This document shows, piece after piece, positions 24,201 to 34,123 of a stretch of 64,000 bases of DNA. Source of the DNA: Xanthostigma xanthostigma. Taxonomy: Eukaryota > Arthropoda > Insecta > Raphidioptera > Raphidiidae. Every line of letters starts with the position of its first letter. The first letter of the stretch is position 1. A program made the translations under genes and the position numbers. The notes beneath the pieces were generated by a model. It searched no databases. It was not told the DNA's origin and saw nothing but the letters and a program-made list of their open reading frames with translations. The stretch spans positions 54,645,135-54,709,134 of the forward strand of contig OY754467.1 of assembly GCA_963575645.1 (NCBI GenBank), in the 5' to 3' direction.

Positions 24201-25390
24201 CACAAATTCGCAGTTCTAGGGTCCTGTCCGTACATCTATCATATTATTATGTCACCGTCATCCGTGAATGTTTCAAAGGTTTAGGTGTTCAATATAAATG
24301 GCTCTGGCTAACTCAACTTCCCTCACTATTTTTACAAAATGAAAAAAGAAAAATTGCAGGAACTATTGACTAGTCTGCTTTAAAGTCCCTATATAGATTT
24401 GTGAAGTAATCTAATCTATTGTCGGTACCCATGCACTAGAAAGAGATGAAATCGTCTTAATATTGCCAACTGACAGAAAAGCCACCATATATTCTAGGGA
24501 TTTTATTTTTTTTTCTGAACACGTCGACGCTGAAATTATTCAAATTTGCCAACGTTTCGAAAAATTGAGACCGAGCAAACGTCGAAAATAAAAATTATAA
24601 AATATACACACGTCGAATTGATAACCTCCATTTTTATTTTAAAGTCGGGAAAAAAACATCAAATCCATTCACAATATTCTGCGCAAACAAAAGTTAAAAA
24701 AAAGGTGTACCAGCCTATAAGCCTTTAAGAAGCAAATATAATTTCAATATTGGAAAGATTACATTTATAATAATAAATGTTATGTTTCCAATATTGAAAT
24801 TAAATTTTGTCTTTTGAATAAACAAGCATCAAAATTCTGTAAGTGAAACCAAACACGGATACACAGGGATTACCTTCATAATAAGTTTCAAAACAATTAT
24901 TTCAAATAACTTAGTTTTCTGGAACAAAGTACAATGGACATAAATGATATGCACTTCAAATTGAAAATCAATACTCGAATACTTAATAAAATGTAATATA
25001 ACAGATTGTATGTACCCTATATCAGGGCACTTAAGAGTTGGCGAGAAGTTGGCTGTTTATAAAATTCTTTGGGCATCGCTATGCATACACACAGATTGTT
25101 CTCAAAGTGTGATTCAAACTAAATTTTAGTCGCTTCCAAACGGAGCCAGCACGATTAAAAATGTCTAATCAGACTCGAACCACTAGCGTTCGTAGATATT
25201 GGGCAACTGCCTTATTCTATATTTTCATCTAGGGAACTACAACAGTGAATTCCTTGTACCATTATTTTATCATGCTGTATTTTATCCGCAAAAATATATT
25301 CCTTAATGCGGCGTTGCATATGTTACGTGTAATAGAATTATTTATGATGTGTGTGCATTATTTTCAGGTGGCCGTCGCAATCGCAACTAA
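6143..25390 (+). CDS. miple: Midkine/pleiotrophin-family growth factor (Miple-like), 3' part of the gene
   Basis: Joined exons are 6143-6280, 16400-16555 and 25368-25390. Introns are phase 1 throughout with GT-AG borders, and the joined frame is open to a TAA at 25388-25390. The product has two consecutive PTN/MK domains, each with four cysteines and the family W-S-x-C core (GAWSDC, GSWSEC), then a lysine/arginine-rich tail ending KGGRRNRN. In the known family these are secreted heparin/proteoglycan-binding ligands whose two disulfides per domain use these cysteines; insects carry Miple proteins that act through Alk-linked and other pathways. The introns are long (about 10.1 and 8.8 kb) and transposon-rich. 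The start codon and signal peptide lie upstream or were missed, so the gene is partial here. The family call is firm; orthology to a particular miple paralogue is not settled. Confidence 0.9.
7725..7748. repeat. (TG)n microsatellite
   Basis: About twelve TG dinucleotides. On the minus strand it gives an artificial His-Thr run in an otherwise random frame. Confidence 0.95.
8048..8322. mobile_element. MITE-like element, GAAGTGAAAACTT family (copy 1)
   Basis: It starts TTTGAAGTGAAAACTTC and ends AATATTCAAGTTTTCAC followed by CACTCCCGGAGTGCA, so the ends are inverted repeats. The interior carries three tandem 21-bp units of the CTGATCGAAAATGCGTAAGA type at about 8121-8183 and twice the phrase TTTGTAATGGGTAAAAAATG. 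A second copy with the same order of blocks lies at 53863-54122. Confidence 0.8.
10523..10823. mobile_element. Foldback element, copy 1 of a two-copy family
   Basis: The arms TGATGAGTATTTGGAAAG...(10571) and its complement CTTTCCAAATACTCATCA (ending 10823) enclose an almost perfect palindrome centred near 10690 with GATGATACAAAACGTATCGA words. A unique flank at 10523-10570 (ACTCTATTCAATAAATAGAG) is found inverted beside the second copy at 17146-17197, so it belongs to the element. Confidence 0.85.
11265..11407. repeat. Small foldback element
   Basis: The left arm begins CTGTATGATATTTTCATTAT and runs to TTATATTTGTTG. The right arm begins CAACAAATATAAATAAATTT and ends ATATCATACAG. The arms are about 42 bp with a few mismatches; the loop of about 58 bp is GC-richer. 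Confidence 0.85.
11990..12065. repeat. Dispersed hairpin repeat, CATTCC...GGAATG (copy 1)
   Basis: TATCATTCCATCTCCACAAG is followed by CGGGGAATGGTAC and, downstream, TTCAAAATTTTACAATAT. Related copies lie at 49425-49505 and 57925-57990. Confidence 0.6.
16400..16555 (+). CDS. miple: Miple exon encoding PTN/MK domain 2
   Basis: The acceptor is GCCCGCAG at 16392-16399 and the donor AAAG|GTACAT. It is 156 nt, phase 1 at both ends, so it could be skipped or duplicated without a frame shift. It encodes ACRYEKGSWSEC, two further cysteines (PYCEQ, KKCKT) and the start of the basic tail KKGPKPTK. It is clearly paralogous to the 6143-6280 exon. Confidence 0.92.
16941..17197. mobile_element. Foldback element, copy 2 (inverted relative to copy 1)
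   Basis: It has the same TGATGAGTATTTGGAAAG terminus and GTGGCATAAGGATCGAAAAT segment as 10523-10823, and ends with the inverted form of the unique flank (CTCTATTTATTGAATAGAGT). The second arm is shortened by about 40 bp around 17070-17105, so the palindrome is incomplete. Confidence 0.85.
18383..18525. repeat. Foldback containing smaller hairpins
   Basis: The outer arms are GGATATTGTCAAATCCGTGAT and its near-complement ATCACGGGTTTGACAATATC. Inside are two short palindromes of the TAATTTCACTAGTGAAATTA type (about 18419-18440 and 18472-18495). This gives a cruciform-prone 140-bp block. Confidence 0.85.
18587..18731. mobile_element. Palindromic MITE, GTTCCAAG family (copy 1)
   Basis: The ends are GTTCCAAGCTCTCTGCGAAC and the complementary GTTCGCAGAGAGCTTGGAAC. 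Inner arms include AACCGTYAC and GTGACGGTT blocks and GCGCACTAGCTA. Two relatives with the same plan lie nested at 54367-54520 and 54530-54665. Confidence 0.85.
19981..20802. mobile_element. Non-autonomous hAT-like element rich in CGATCGATC words
   Basis: The ends are TAGACGTGTGTCGATCG and its complement CGATCGACACACGTCTA. They are flanked by a perfect 8-bp duplication GTAAGAAT at 19973-19980 and 20803-20810. The left terminal segment is itself tandemly duplicated (units starting 19981 and 20090), with CGATCGTTYGATCGATC-type words between. No transposase frame is visible. Confidence 0.85.
22160..23110. mobile_element. piggyBac-like element with TTAA target duplication
   Basis: TTAA at 22160-22163 and 23107-23110 bracket inverted ends CCCTCAATTGATCTG and CAGATTAATTGAGGG (14 of 15 paired). 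TTAA target sites and CCC-starting ends are diagnostic of the piggyBac superfamily. Subterminal GGACTCCACCAGA-type words occur on both sides (about 22340-22358 and 23054-23068), possible transposase-binding repeats. At 951 bp it is far too short for a whole transposase, so it is probably a deletion derivative. Confidence 0.85.
22445..22750 (+). pseudogene. 101-codon frame inside the piggyBac-like element; probable transposase N-terminal remnant
   Basis: The frame starts at an ATGG in good context and reads an acidic opening (GWLNDEDMNPDDESQQS), then EELLSDSKDE and a basic patch CPKRLKRKMFG, stopping after SAAHFSF. An acidic N-terminus ahead of the catalytic core is usual in piggyBac transposases, so I infer a remnant left by an internal deletion. 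No DDD catalytic region is present. It could instead be an unrelated passenger frame; I do not recognise a host gene in it. Confidence 0.45.
24740..24802. repeat. Short foldback
   Basis: ATTTCAATATTGGAAA and the complementary TTTCCAATATTGAAAT flank a second inner pair ACATTTAT/ATAAATGT. Total about 62 bp. Confidence 0.8.
25368..25390 (+). CDS. miple: Terminal Miple exon
   Basis: A TTATTTTCAG acceptor is followed by a 23-nt coding piece that completes the split glycine codon and adds GRRNRN before TAA. Its basic residues continue the heparin-binding tail. A possible polyadenylation signal AATAAA lies at 25508-25513, about 120 nt after the stop. Confidence 0.85.
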
Positions 25391-28300
25391 TTAGCGGAAG
25401 CGACCGACACGTTATCGGACGAAATGGCGCGCCAATATCCAGACGTCATGCAAACGACGCGCTCAGCTCGTCTGTTTTAATGGATACATGGTTTAGTATT
25501 TCATACCAATAAATGTCATTTTAATGAACCCCGCCCTCCCTTCTCATTCGATGTATCATACTATGTCACCAATCATGAACCAAACCAAACATACCCTTAT
25601 CTATTATAATCATACAACGTCGCCCTATCTTCATCTACCATTACCACAGTTTCCAATTTCCCTTTGTTTATTTAAGTACGGGATATTACAAAAGATTTCA
25701 GTGTAAATTAGAACGCGATGTTGAGAAATCACTCAATTCGAAAATACTTATCATGAACCACACCACAGATTGCAAACTTCCTTTGTTTGTGTTATAAAGA
25801 ACAGACTACCTACTTCAAAAGACGTAAGTATCTATAACTTCAGAGAAATAATAATGATATTATGATTATTGTTATTTTTCACCACTCGCGTGAGCAATTT
25901 GTCAACTTTCCTGTTTGCTTAAGTAGGTTTTTTTACTCTAGTTTAACTATCAAAAATTTAAATAATGATCTGCACGGATCATGAACCAAATCAAACAAAC
26001 ATCGTTTGTATTCGTTTAATAATTCCTGCCGCTTTTAATTTTCGCATGAAAAGTCTGTTTACAGAAACTGGGAAAATATCTACAGTTGGTATAACCATGA
26101 AGCAAATTAATAAATTTCTATAACAATTTAATATTGTTCCGTCGTCATTAATCATGGGAATGAAAAAAATCTGAAATGTTCGTCATACCTCTAATCAAAG
26201 ACATCTTATTAAAACGTTAGATTTGGAAAATTGAAAATCGAAGAGGCTGCAATATTTCAGAAAAAAACATGCAAATGTTACCAATTTATTTGAAAATATT
26301 TGACTTGTTTTATGATATTCATAAGACCGTCATTTCTATTTTTTAAAGATGAGTATGGGAAACTAATGTCCGAAAATCAATTAATACACATTCACTTTTC
26401 TGAAAACTCGTTGAAAATTTTCCGCGATTATCTGTTCTTTACATCAAAGTTGTGGTTGTTTAAATATCTTTCTTTTTTTAATCGTAATCTTTTGGAACAT
26501 TCTGTACATACGTATATCAATGTGACTTCTTTTTACCTGTCGTTTCCTTCCTTTTAACATTTATAATGCAGAAATTTTATCCTTATCATCGGCTCACGAA
26601 GTAATTCATTACCACGCAATATTGAAGTTACAATACATTTTATAATTAATTGTAGCCCTAAGTTAATAATGTCGCAATTGTAACATATTTTTAATAAAAT
26701 AAGTGGAAAGCTAGGTAATATGTAGTTTGATTGTAATCAGTTGTATTTATTGTTTTTTTTTTTTTACAATATTTATATATTTAAGTAATACCATACCTAC
26801 CTATTTACTAGGGCATATCCTTGTGGTAAAACATTGCAATGATTTATTAACTTCGGGTTATTTAATATTAAAACAGTTGTAAGAAAATTTATGAAGACAA
26901 CTGCAGATTTGCAAAATTGTTTTTACATTTTTAAATAATATATATAATTGAATCCTGCACAGACTTCTTCATTCAAAGTTTAAAGGAAATACATTCACAT
27001 TGAAATGTTGCTAATTCAACTGAAATTAGTTTAGAGACGGAAAATCAGAAAGTATTATACTATAGCTGCTATTTTGACAAAATGGTTATATGAATGGTTC
27101 CATCAATTATTTCGCGTTTCATCTAACGTAAAAGATACTTTTATATAAGAACTTGGCTTGTTTCCAACAATATCTAGTGAGATTTTTCAATGTGAATTTT
27201 GGTAGTACCTATGTATTTTTTAGCTCTTCTTTTAACTATAAATTATATTTAACAGTAAATGCTTAAAATTTATAAACACTGCTACAAAATATGATACTGT
27301 AACAATAATTGTAACTTCAATAATAAACAATTTTGTGTATTTTTTTAGTTTAGTGTTACAGACCTCAAATATTTAAAGAAAACTTATCATAAGTTCGATA
27401 ACAAATCAAGGACATAATCAAGTCCAAGATTAATCTCTTGTCTTATAAAAATACTTGTAAAGTAATGTTGAATGGTCCAAAAGAGAAATCAATAATCAAT
27501 ATTTGAATTAAAAAAAAAGAAAGGACGTAATAAATTAAGGTAAATATTAAAAATCCACGCGTGTTTAGTGGAACAATGTATATCTATTTTGGATCACTGT
27601 GTATGAATCTTTGTTTATTTTATTACTTCTAGTATAACTATGAGAGAAAAAATAGAATACGTAATAATTATGTAATATGTGAGTAAAAATCGATAGTGAA
27701 TATCCCCAATTTTGATCTAATTAGAGTCCTGCCTAATATCATTATCATGATCATTAATTAGTTAATAATTGAAGTACATACATATACAATCCATTAGCTT
27801 GCACACGAAGCCAATATGGCGTCCAAGTCATTAAACACAACCGATATACAATCATCGTGCGTCAGCTGTTTACAAATGAACCTTAAACAAGTGATGATCA
27901 TTGCCAGGACAAACAACGGCCAATCGCTACAGGACACATGAAGTGCGGGTAATATTATTGTTACTGATAAAAAAAATGCGTTTCAATTTGGAATTGCGTT
28001 ATAATTGGAAGAGTGGTGTTAAGTAATCCATTGGCCAGTTGTTTAAATATTATTTTCCAAGACTGATGACGGGGATTCCGATGAAAAAAAGCTGTCTTAG
28101 TAATTTCAGTTATCTGCTTCATTAAGGTGGCAAAGATGATGGTGATTAATAAGATGAAATAATTTTTAGAAATTTATTTATACAATTGCTCGGCAATTAT
28201 TATTATTCCATGATTGGCTTCGAGTGTAATAGATCATAAATTATTGTGACACGCATGTTCCACGTTGATGTTGAATAATTTAGTGCTAAAACTGTTTAAA

Positions 28301-28773
28301 GGAATTGAGTGCAGAAAATTTAATTTCAGAAGTATTGGAGGAGAAATTATGAACTGATACTAGACCTAGATCACCCGTTACAAAATAAAATAAAAAATAT
28401 ATTAACAACAATTTTTTACATACAGATGGAATGCTCGATTGTTACCACCGCTGTTGCGAAATAACTTTATTGAAAAAAAAGTAAAAAAATAAGCTGCCGA
28501 TAATAGTTTTTTGCGAATATAATTTAACATAAAAATGTTTAATGCAATCTTTTTAATTTGAAGATACAATTATGCTCAGGCATTTTTATCGTAATAAACA
28601 TATCTGTGATAGTACAAAAAAAAAATAAAATATAAGGTAATTTTTAAAAATGTACGGCACGAGTTTATAGTAAAATATAAATATTTCCATTGATTGTTCG
28701 AATAAATGAATTAATTTGATTGAAATCAGATCTCGTATATTGAATTCAGAAATAATTTTCAAACGTACGTATA

Positions 28774-29013
28774 CAGTAAATTCTCGATTATCTAGTAACT
28801 ACTTAACTAGTTACTACTGCGTGTGTATAAAAATATTCTTTGATGACAAAAATATGCATAAAATATAAAAAGTACAAAATAGAGTTGTGGTATAAAATGG
28901 AAACAATTAATTGGTTTTAAATAATAAGGTCGCTATAGGTACGACTTTGGTGTCGCACCTCTTAGGACTTATATCATTTCAGTATAGAACGCCAGTTGAG
29001 AGAGAGTTTACTG
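28774..29013. mobile_element. pogo/Tigger-like MITE
   Basis: It begins CAGTAAATTCTCGATTATCT directly after TA and ends AGAGAGTTTACTG directly before TA. The two ends form a short imperfect inverted repeat. The CAGT...TCTCGATTATC opening is typical of pogo/Tigger elements, which target TA. About 240 bp, with no coding capacity. Confidence 0.65.
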
Positions 29014-30463
29014 TAGTACATAATTTATGATAATATGACTGAAAAATGTTGTAGAATGCAGACGAAATATTCAAATATTTTAAAATTCCAATAAATTTGT
29101 CATAAGTCTTCTTCATTCCCATATCCAGTATAAGACATTTTTAAAATTTTATAGAACAATTTAATTACACGGTTTCAATAAATTAGTCGAGCACAATTTT
29201 TAATTAAAAAACATAAAATATCGTATTCATTTGGAGACTAATTGGTATATAATATTATATTTTATTATTCTTAAACGTAATGTGTTCATATATTCAGGAA
29301 TTGACATTTTATTCTTGAGATGTATTTCTATTCTTAAATTTATGAACGTATTTACACAATGCATTTAAAATTATTATTCTTTGCTGTATCCAGGCACGTA
29401 AAAACTGAATACGTGCGGTAAATATTTGGATATTTAAAAAGTGTACCGGGTATCTATAAAACATGATCGCGGGTGTTCATAATGAAATAAATTATAAAAC
29501 ATTTAAAATTGTGTTGTTTGGTTAGTAATGAATCATTGAAAATACCATTCCCTTGAACTGAATAGTAAGGCGAAGATTGAAAAAATAATTGCGACGAACC
29601 ATATTTTGATTCAGGTTACAAAAAAACTTTATGTTCGCAAATTGTCTATTACAAAAATCAATTCTAGCCTGTGATTAAATCATGAGATCGTAGACTATAG
29701 AGACTCGACAATTTTGGGTTGATAGCGGACTGTCATACTATATCGTCGCCGTTTAGATCACCGTATAAGACTTTGTCGATTGCACATTGAAGAGAAATAA
29801 CAATAAATTGAAGCTATGATTTATATTACTGGTACCTACCTACTAGGCTCAGATAATCTTGAAAGTGCAGACTTTTAAAAGTAGATTGAGCACACATTTG
29901 TAGAAATACGTGCCTGGACACAAAAAAGAAAACAACTTAGAACTCCATCACAAATAATTTGTGGAAGGTTTTCAAAAATAAAATACATAATAAACGCACA
30001 AATATTACACATAGGTTAAACTTCAAACTTAACGCAATTCAGTGTTACATGTGGTGACCATATTGCTCCAACCAACGTAATAATTTAACAGTGGCGGTTT
30101 ATTATTAAGGGACTTTCCGACTTTAAGTGTTCTTTCTTTAGTTTCACAACGGTCTATGCTAATATAACACTTTTTGTAGAGATGCTGTGCAACCGAACCG
30201 TTGTTTCCTTGGAGCGGATATTCCATGAGTTGTCTATTGTATTTCAAACCTTACGGTACCTAAGTTCTGATCAAAGAACTGGCGGAAGTATCGATTTTAT
30301 TTTGAATTTATAATAAAAAATAATAATAAATTGAAAAATATTATGAATTGATTGATGAGTTCTTTTACAGTATAGTTCGTTATTACTATAATACATTACA
30401 GAGTAGCTACTGTTACCTGCAGTTACAAATGCTATAGATATTAGAATGATTGTCTGTTAGTTG

Positions 30464-30537
30464 TGTCACTGTGGTGTAATGTAACTCAGTCCGCCGCGAG
30501 AGTGGAAAGATTCGGGGTTCGTATCCCGACGGTGACA
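30464..30537 (+). repeat. tRNA-like sequence, probable tRNA-derived SINE or pseudo-tRNA
   Basis: TGTCACT at the 5' end pairs with GGTGACA 74 nt later as an acceptor stem. A 5-bp TCCGC/GTGGA stem with a 7-nt loop sits in the anticodon-arm position, and GGTTCGTATCC is a good B box. Against a working tRNA: the loop lacks the invariant U33, the T stem pairs imperfectly and the D arm is poor. A decayed tRNA-derived repeat is more likely. Confidence 0.5.
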
Positions 30538-33500
30538 TTGTTTGAAAAAATAAAATTTTTCTAATGTTGATAGCGTTTGTAACAATGGGTGTTCTTAACA
30601 ATTGTAATTGTAATAATTATGAATTGATACTAAACTCGTGCAACGCTGAACATCGGTGACCTTACATAAAAAAAAATAAAAGAAATAAGACGCTATTCTT
30701 CGTAAGATACAATCAAGCAGTTGGTACTATACTCACTGAAATGAATTAAGAGGTGTTAATCGAAAGTTGTATAATGGACGGTATAGTGAATGATAAAAAT
30801 GTGATAAACAAATATACAGTACGTCTACGTAAACAATTTTTAAACATACACCACGTTTCTTCTTGAACCAACTGCAAAAGCTTAAGGGATCATTACGTAC
30901 AAGGCAATAACTTGTAAAAAACTTGAACTAGGTAAATGTAATCGTCTATAATAATGTCACGCAATATCAACGGTTCATATAATAAAAATAAAAACTGAGT
31001 GGCACTTTTAATGTACGGAAACTGAGACGTATTGTTTTCAAATCTCAAATGAAAAAAATCTTTTTGACATGAGTGGAAATTGCGTTTCCAAAATTGAACC
31101 TTTGTACGCGTTGTTAGTGAACTCATTTTAAATGCTAATTCATTCATGGTTATTGTTTACATTGATGTTTGCTAGTGAAATATTTCGAATATAGCTACCT
31201 ACAGTTCAATCTACGAATTAAAACTGACTTTACAAATAATATGTGTGGCTATTTTCACAATAATTTCATTCGTAGAAAAACTTGGTAATACGCGGAGGGG
31301 TGCAAAATCATAATTTCATAAAGACGCAATATAAGTAGGTACGCATAATATTATAACAGCGGGCCGCCACTGGAGGTAACAAGATACCGGTGCAGAATAG
31401 GGGAAGCGATCCGTCGACGGGGATTTTTTTGTGTGCGTTTCGTAAAACCCTTAATGATCTATTCATGTATTCTGGATCGTATGCACACAAACAGAACAAA
31501 AAGGGGTTTGTGTTCAAACCCTACAAGGCTTTTGTGTTTTTAAAGTGTAATCGAAGCATGAATATAATATAATATCTTTTCAGATCAAGCGTATCATATT
31601 AATTGTAATTGGCAATTATTTGAGTTCGACGATCGTGAATCATAATAATATTTAAACACACAGATTAATATCAGGCCCCATATTTTAAGTAGCAGTACAT
31701 ACCAGTTTTCTATTTGCCGATTTTGTGTTTGGAATAAATTTTAAATACTTATGTAAAGAAAACACTCTAGGCACTTTTGAGGTAACTACCGCATACAAAA
31801 GAAGACGGGCTTTAGTTTGCAACCAATTTCAATGCAAAATGCTGTCTCTATAATATATTGTTTGATAAGAGAACATATTTCGTAAATAACTACGAATGGA
31901 TTTTTTTAAAAGTTCTTTAGATGCTAACAACGAATCTTGTTATATAAAATATGATGTGAATGCTCGTTTGAACACTATCAACTCTTTTGTGTCTACGCAA
32001 GAGATTCCAGGATTTTCTAATTAGAAAAGAATATTATCTCTAAAGTACCTACCTATTATTTTTTTTCAGAATAAATACTAGTGAATAGCTAATAAAAAAA
32101 ATGTAATGACAATTAGAAAGTAAATTAACCGAAATGAAAATTATACATTATTGATATCAGCAAACAAGAGAGAATATCAACAATGTGTCACTTTAAAAGT
32201 TTGGAACGACTAAACGAGCCCGAGCAATGTAACGAGTGTGGCATTGGTATAAGATTGGTTTAAACAGCAGCGCATAATACAATACAAAATCGTTGATATT
32301 TAAAATTGGAGAAAACAGTGTTCGGAACATGCTTTGTTGTCGAGAAGGCCATCGTTTTGTATGTCAAAAATGAATAGCTACATAGTAAAGGAAAACATAA
32401 TGTTTAAATTATTGAACTAAAAACGTGGGACATATGTACCTTGTTCTTATCTAGTAAAAATAAATGTTTTGATTAAAAAATAAGAGTTTATTAATTGATA
32501 TAAATAAGGTTGATGATATAAATAGAAATATTATTATAAGTCATCGAATTGTAATAAAAATAATAAGTTACATCTATTTCCATGTTAAATGAAAAATATA
32601 GTAATTAAAAATTAATTAAGTCATAATTTCGATCATGTTTGATATTTTTTTTATATTATTTTTATGCGTACTATATAATGTGATAAGTTCTATTAATTAA
32701 CGTTAAAATGTAATAATAATAATAATAATAACTGTATTGATTCTCAGAACAGGATTACAATAAATGTCCGTTTTTATTTGAAGTTGTTTTATATTTTTTT
32801 ATTTTTATATTCCTGTGGTTCCGTTCGCCCTTGGGTGTGCTGGCGAATAAAATAGGTTCACTGGAATAAATCATTAGGGATAGCAATGGTTTCCTGTTAC
32901 TAATCGAATATTCAGTTAGGAACGGTGAAATGGCGGGAGCATTTTTTTCGAGGTAATTTCTAAGACAAATGACATTTATAATGACAGATTTGTGTTCAGG
33001 CAACAGTAGGTACGCTGTACATATTATCTACTCTCTACCATGTGTGTCCCACTCCCACCTTACCTGATTAGCTCAGAGAACAGAAACTTATTCTCCTATA
33101 TCTATGGTCTCCACTCTCTGAGCTAATGAGAGTAAGCAGTGTTGCCGACCGGAAAATAAAAAAGTCCCAATCTATAGTAACGCACTATCAAAGAGGCCGG
33201 TCATTTAACATTTTGACTACGTCTGCTGGAGAGAAGCCATGACTGCGTATATATTATGTATGTATTTACATTGTAATTTGCTCCCGCAGTGAATGTATGT
33301 TCTCTGATATTAATCTTAAACTGGCGGCTTCGCTTTGACAAACACGTTCTTTGCTAATAACCCAATCGCGCTGTTGGATCCATCTATCAATTTTACAAAA
33401 CAAAATATAATATTTGTACTAATAAATTTCGTATTTAGCGAAAATATTAGTATATTATATCGGGTATAATTGAAGGTATAAAAACAACATAATAAAAAAT

Positions 33501-33869
33501 AAATGCATAAATTAAGGTAAAATTTATTTTAATTCAAGACATTATTAAGATGTCTAAATTCGTCGCTCTTAGCTCTTAGAGTGACACTACACGCGCGAGA
33601 CGCTATGCAATAATGCACTGATGTCATTTAAATCATATTCGAACATCAACGACCAATTGCTGCGCTAAACTATCATAAATACATTGTATTTGGCAAAACC
33701 GCACGTGACATAGCAAACAGACATAATATAATTAGCTGGGTGTTGAAAATATAAAAACTATCTCATTTTTTTTTTACAAATAAATACCTAATTACGTATA
33801 ATATTTTAACAATACTATGTAAAAATGTAACAAGTTAATTTATTTACTAACTAAAATCACAGTCACTAA

Positions 33870-34123
33870 TTAATCATTGTTGTGATGTTTGAAAGCTTTC
33901 ACAATCGAACGTAAGCTTTCGTACGTCCCAGTCGCAAAACCCAAAAGTCCTATTGCGATAATAAGTGTGTTTTTTAAAATTAACCAGTAGGACGTTTCGG
34001 CAGACTGTCCATTTAAAACTAACTGTAATATCGGAGGGAATATTAAGGCCAGCGCTGAACTGCTTACGGCCCCGACCAGAGAAATAAATAGATTTAAGTA
34101 TGGAATCGCTTCGGCTAGGACGA
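33870..34123 (-). CDS. SLC36: Transporter coding exon 8 (terminal)
   Basis: A TTTTCAG acceptor; it encodes the last two membrane helices (AIPYLNLFISLVGAVSSS, then NTLIIAIGLLGFATGTYE) and a short cytosolic tail ending FKHHNND. A possible minus-strand polyadenylation signal AATAAA lies at 33843-33838, very close after the stop. The in-frame methionine at 34133 lies in the intron and is not a start. Confidence 0.95.

Larger units (their letters stand above)
16556..25367 (+). other. Last Miple intron, about 8.8 kb
   Basis: A non-coding stretch holding a foldback (16941-17197), nested hairpins (18383-18525), a palindromic MITE (18587-18731), an 822-bp hAT-like element (19981-20802), a piggyBac-like element with a reading frame (22160-23110) and a short foldback (24740-24802). 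Otherwise AT-rich and featureless. Confidence 0.75.
25514..33520. other. Intergenic region between the convergent Miple and transporter genes
   Basis: About 8 kb of AT-rich DNA. It contains a pogo-like MITE at 28774-29013 and a tRNA-like sequence at 30464-30537. Other frames (26300-26557 plus, 30893-31147 minus, 31308-31517 minus, 32755-33003 minus) have no recognisable domain or splice context. Confidence 0.6.
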
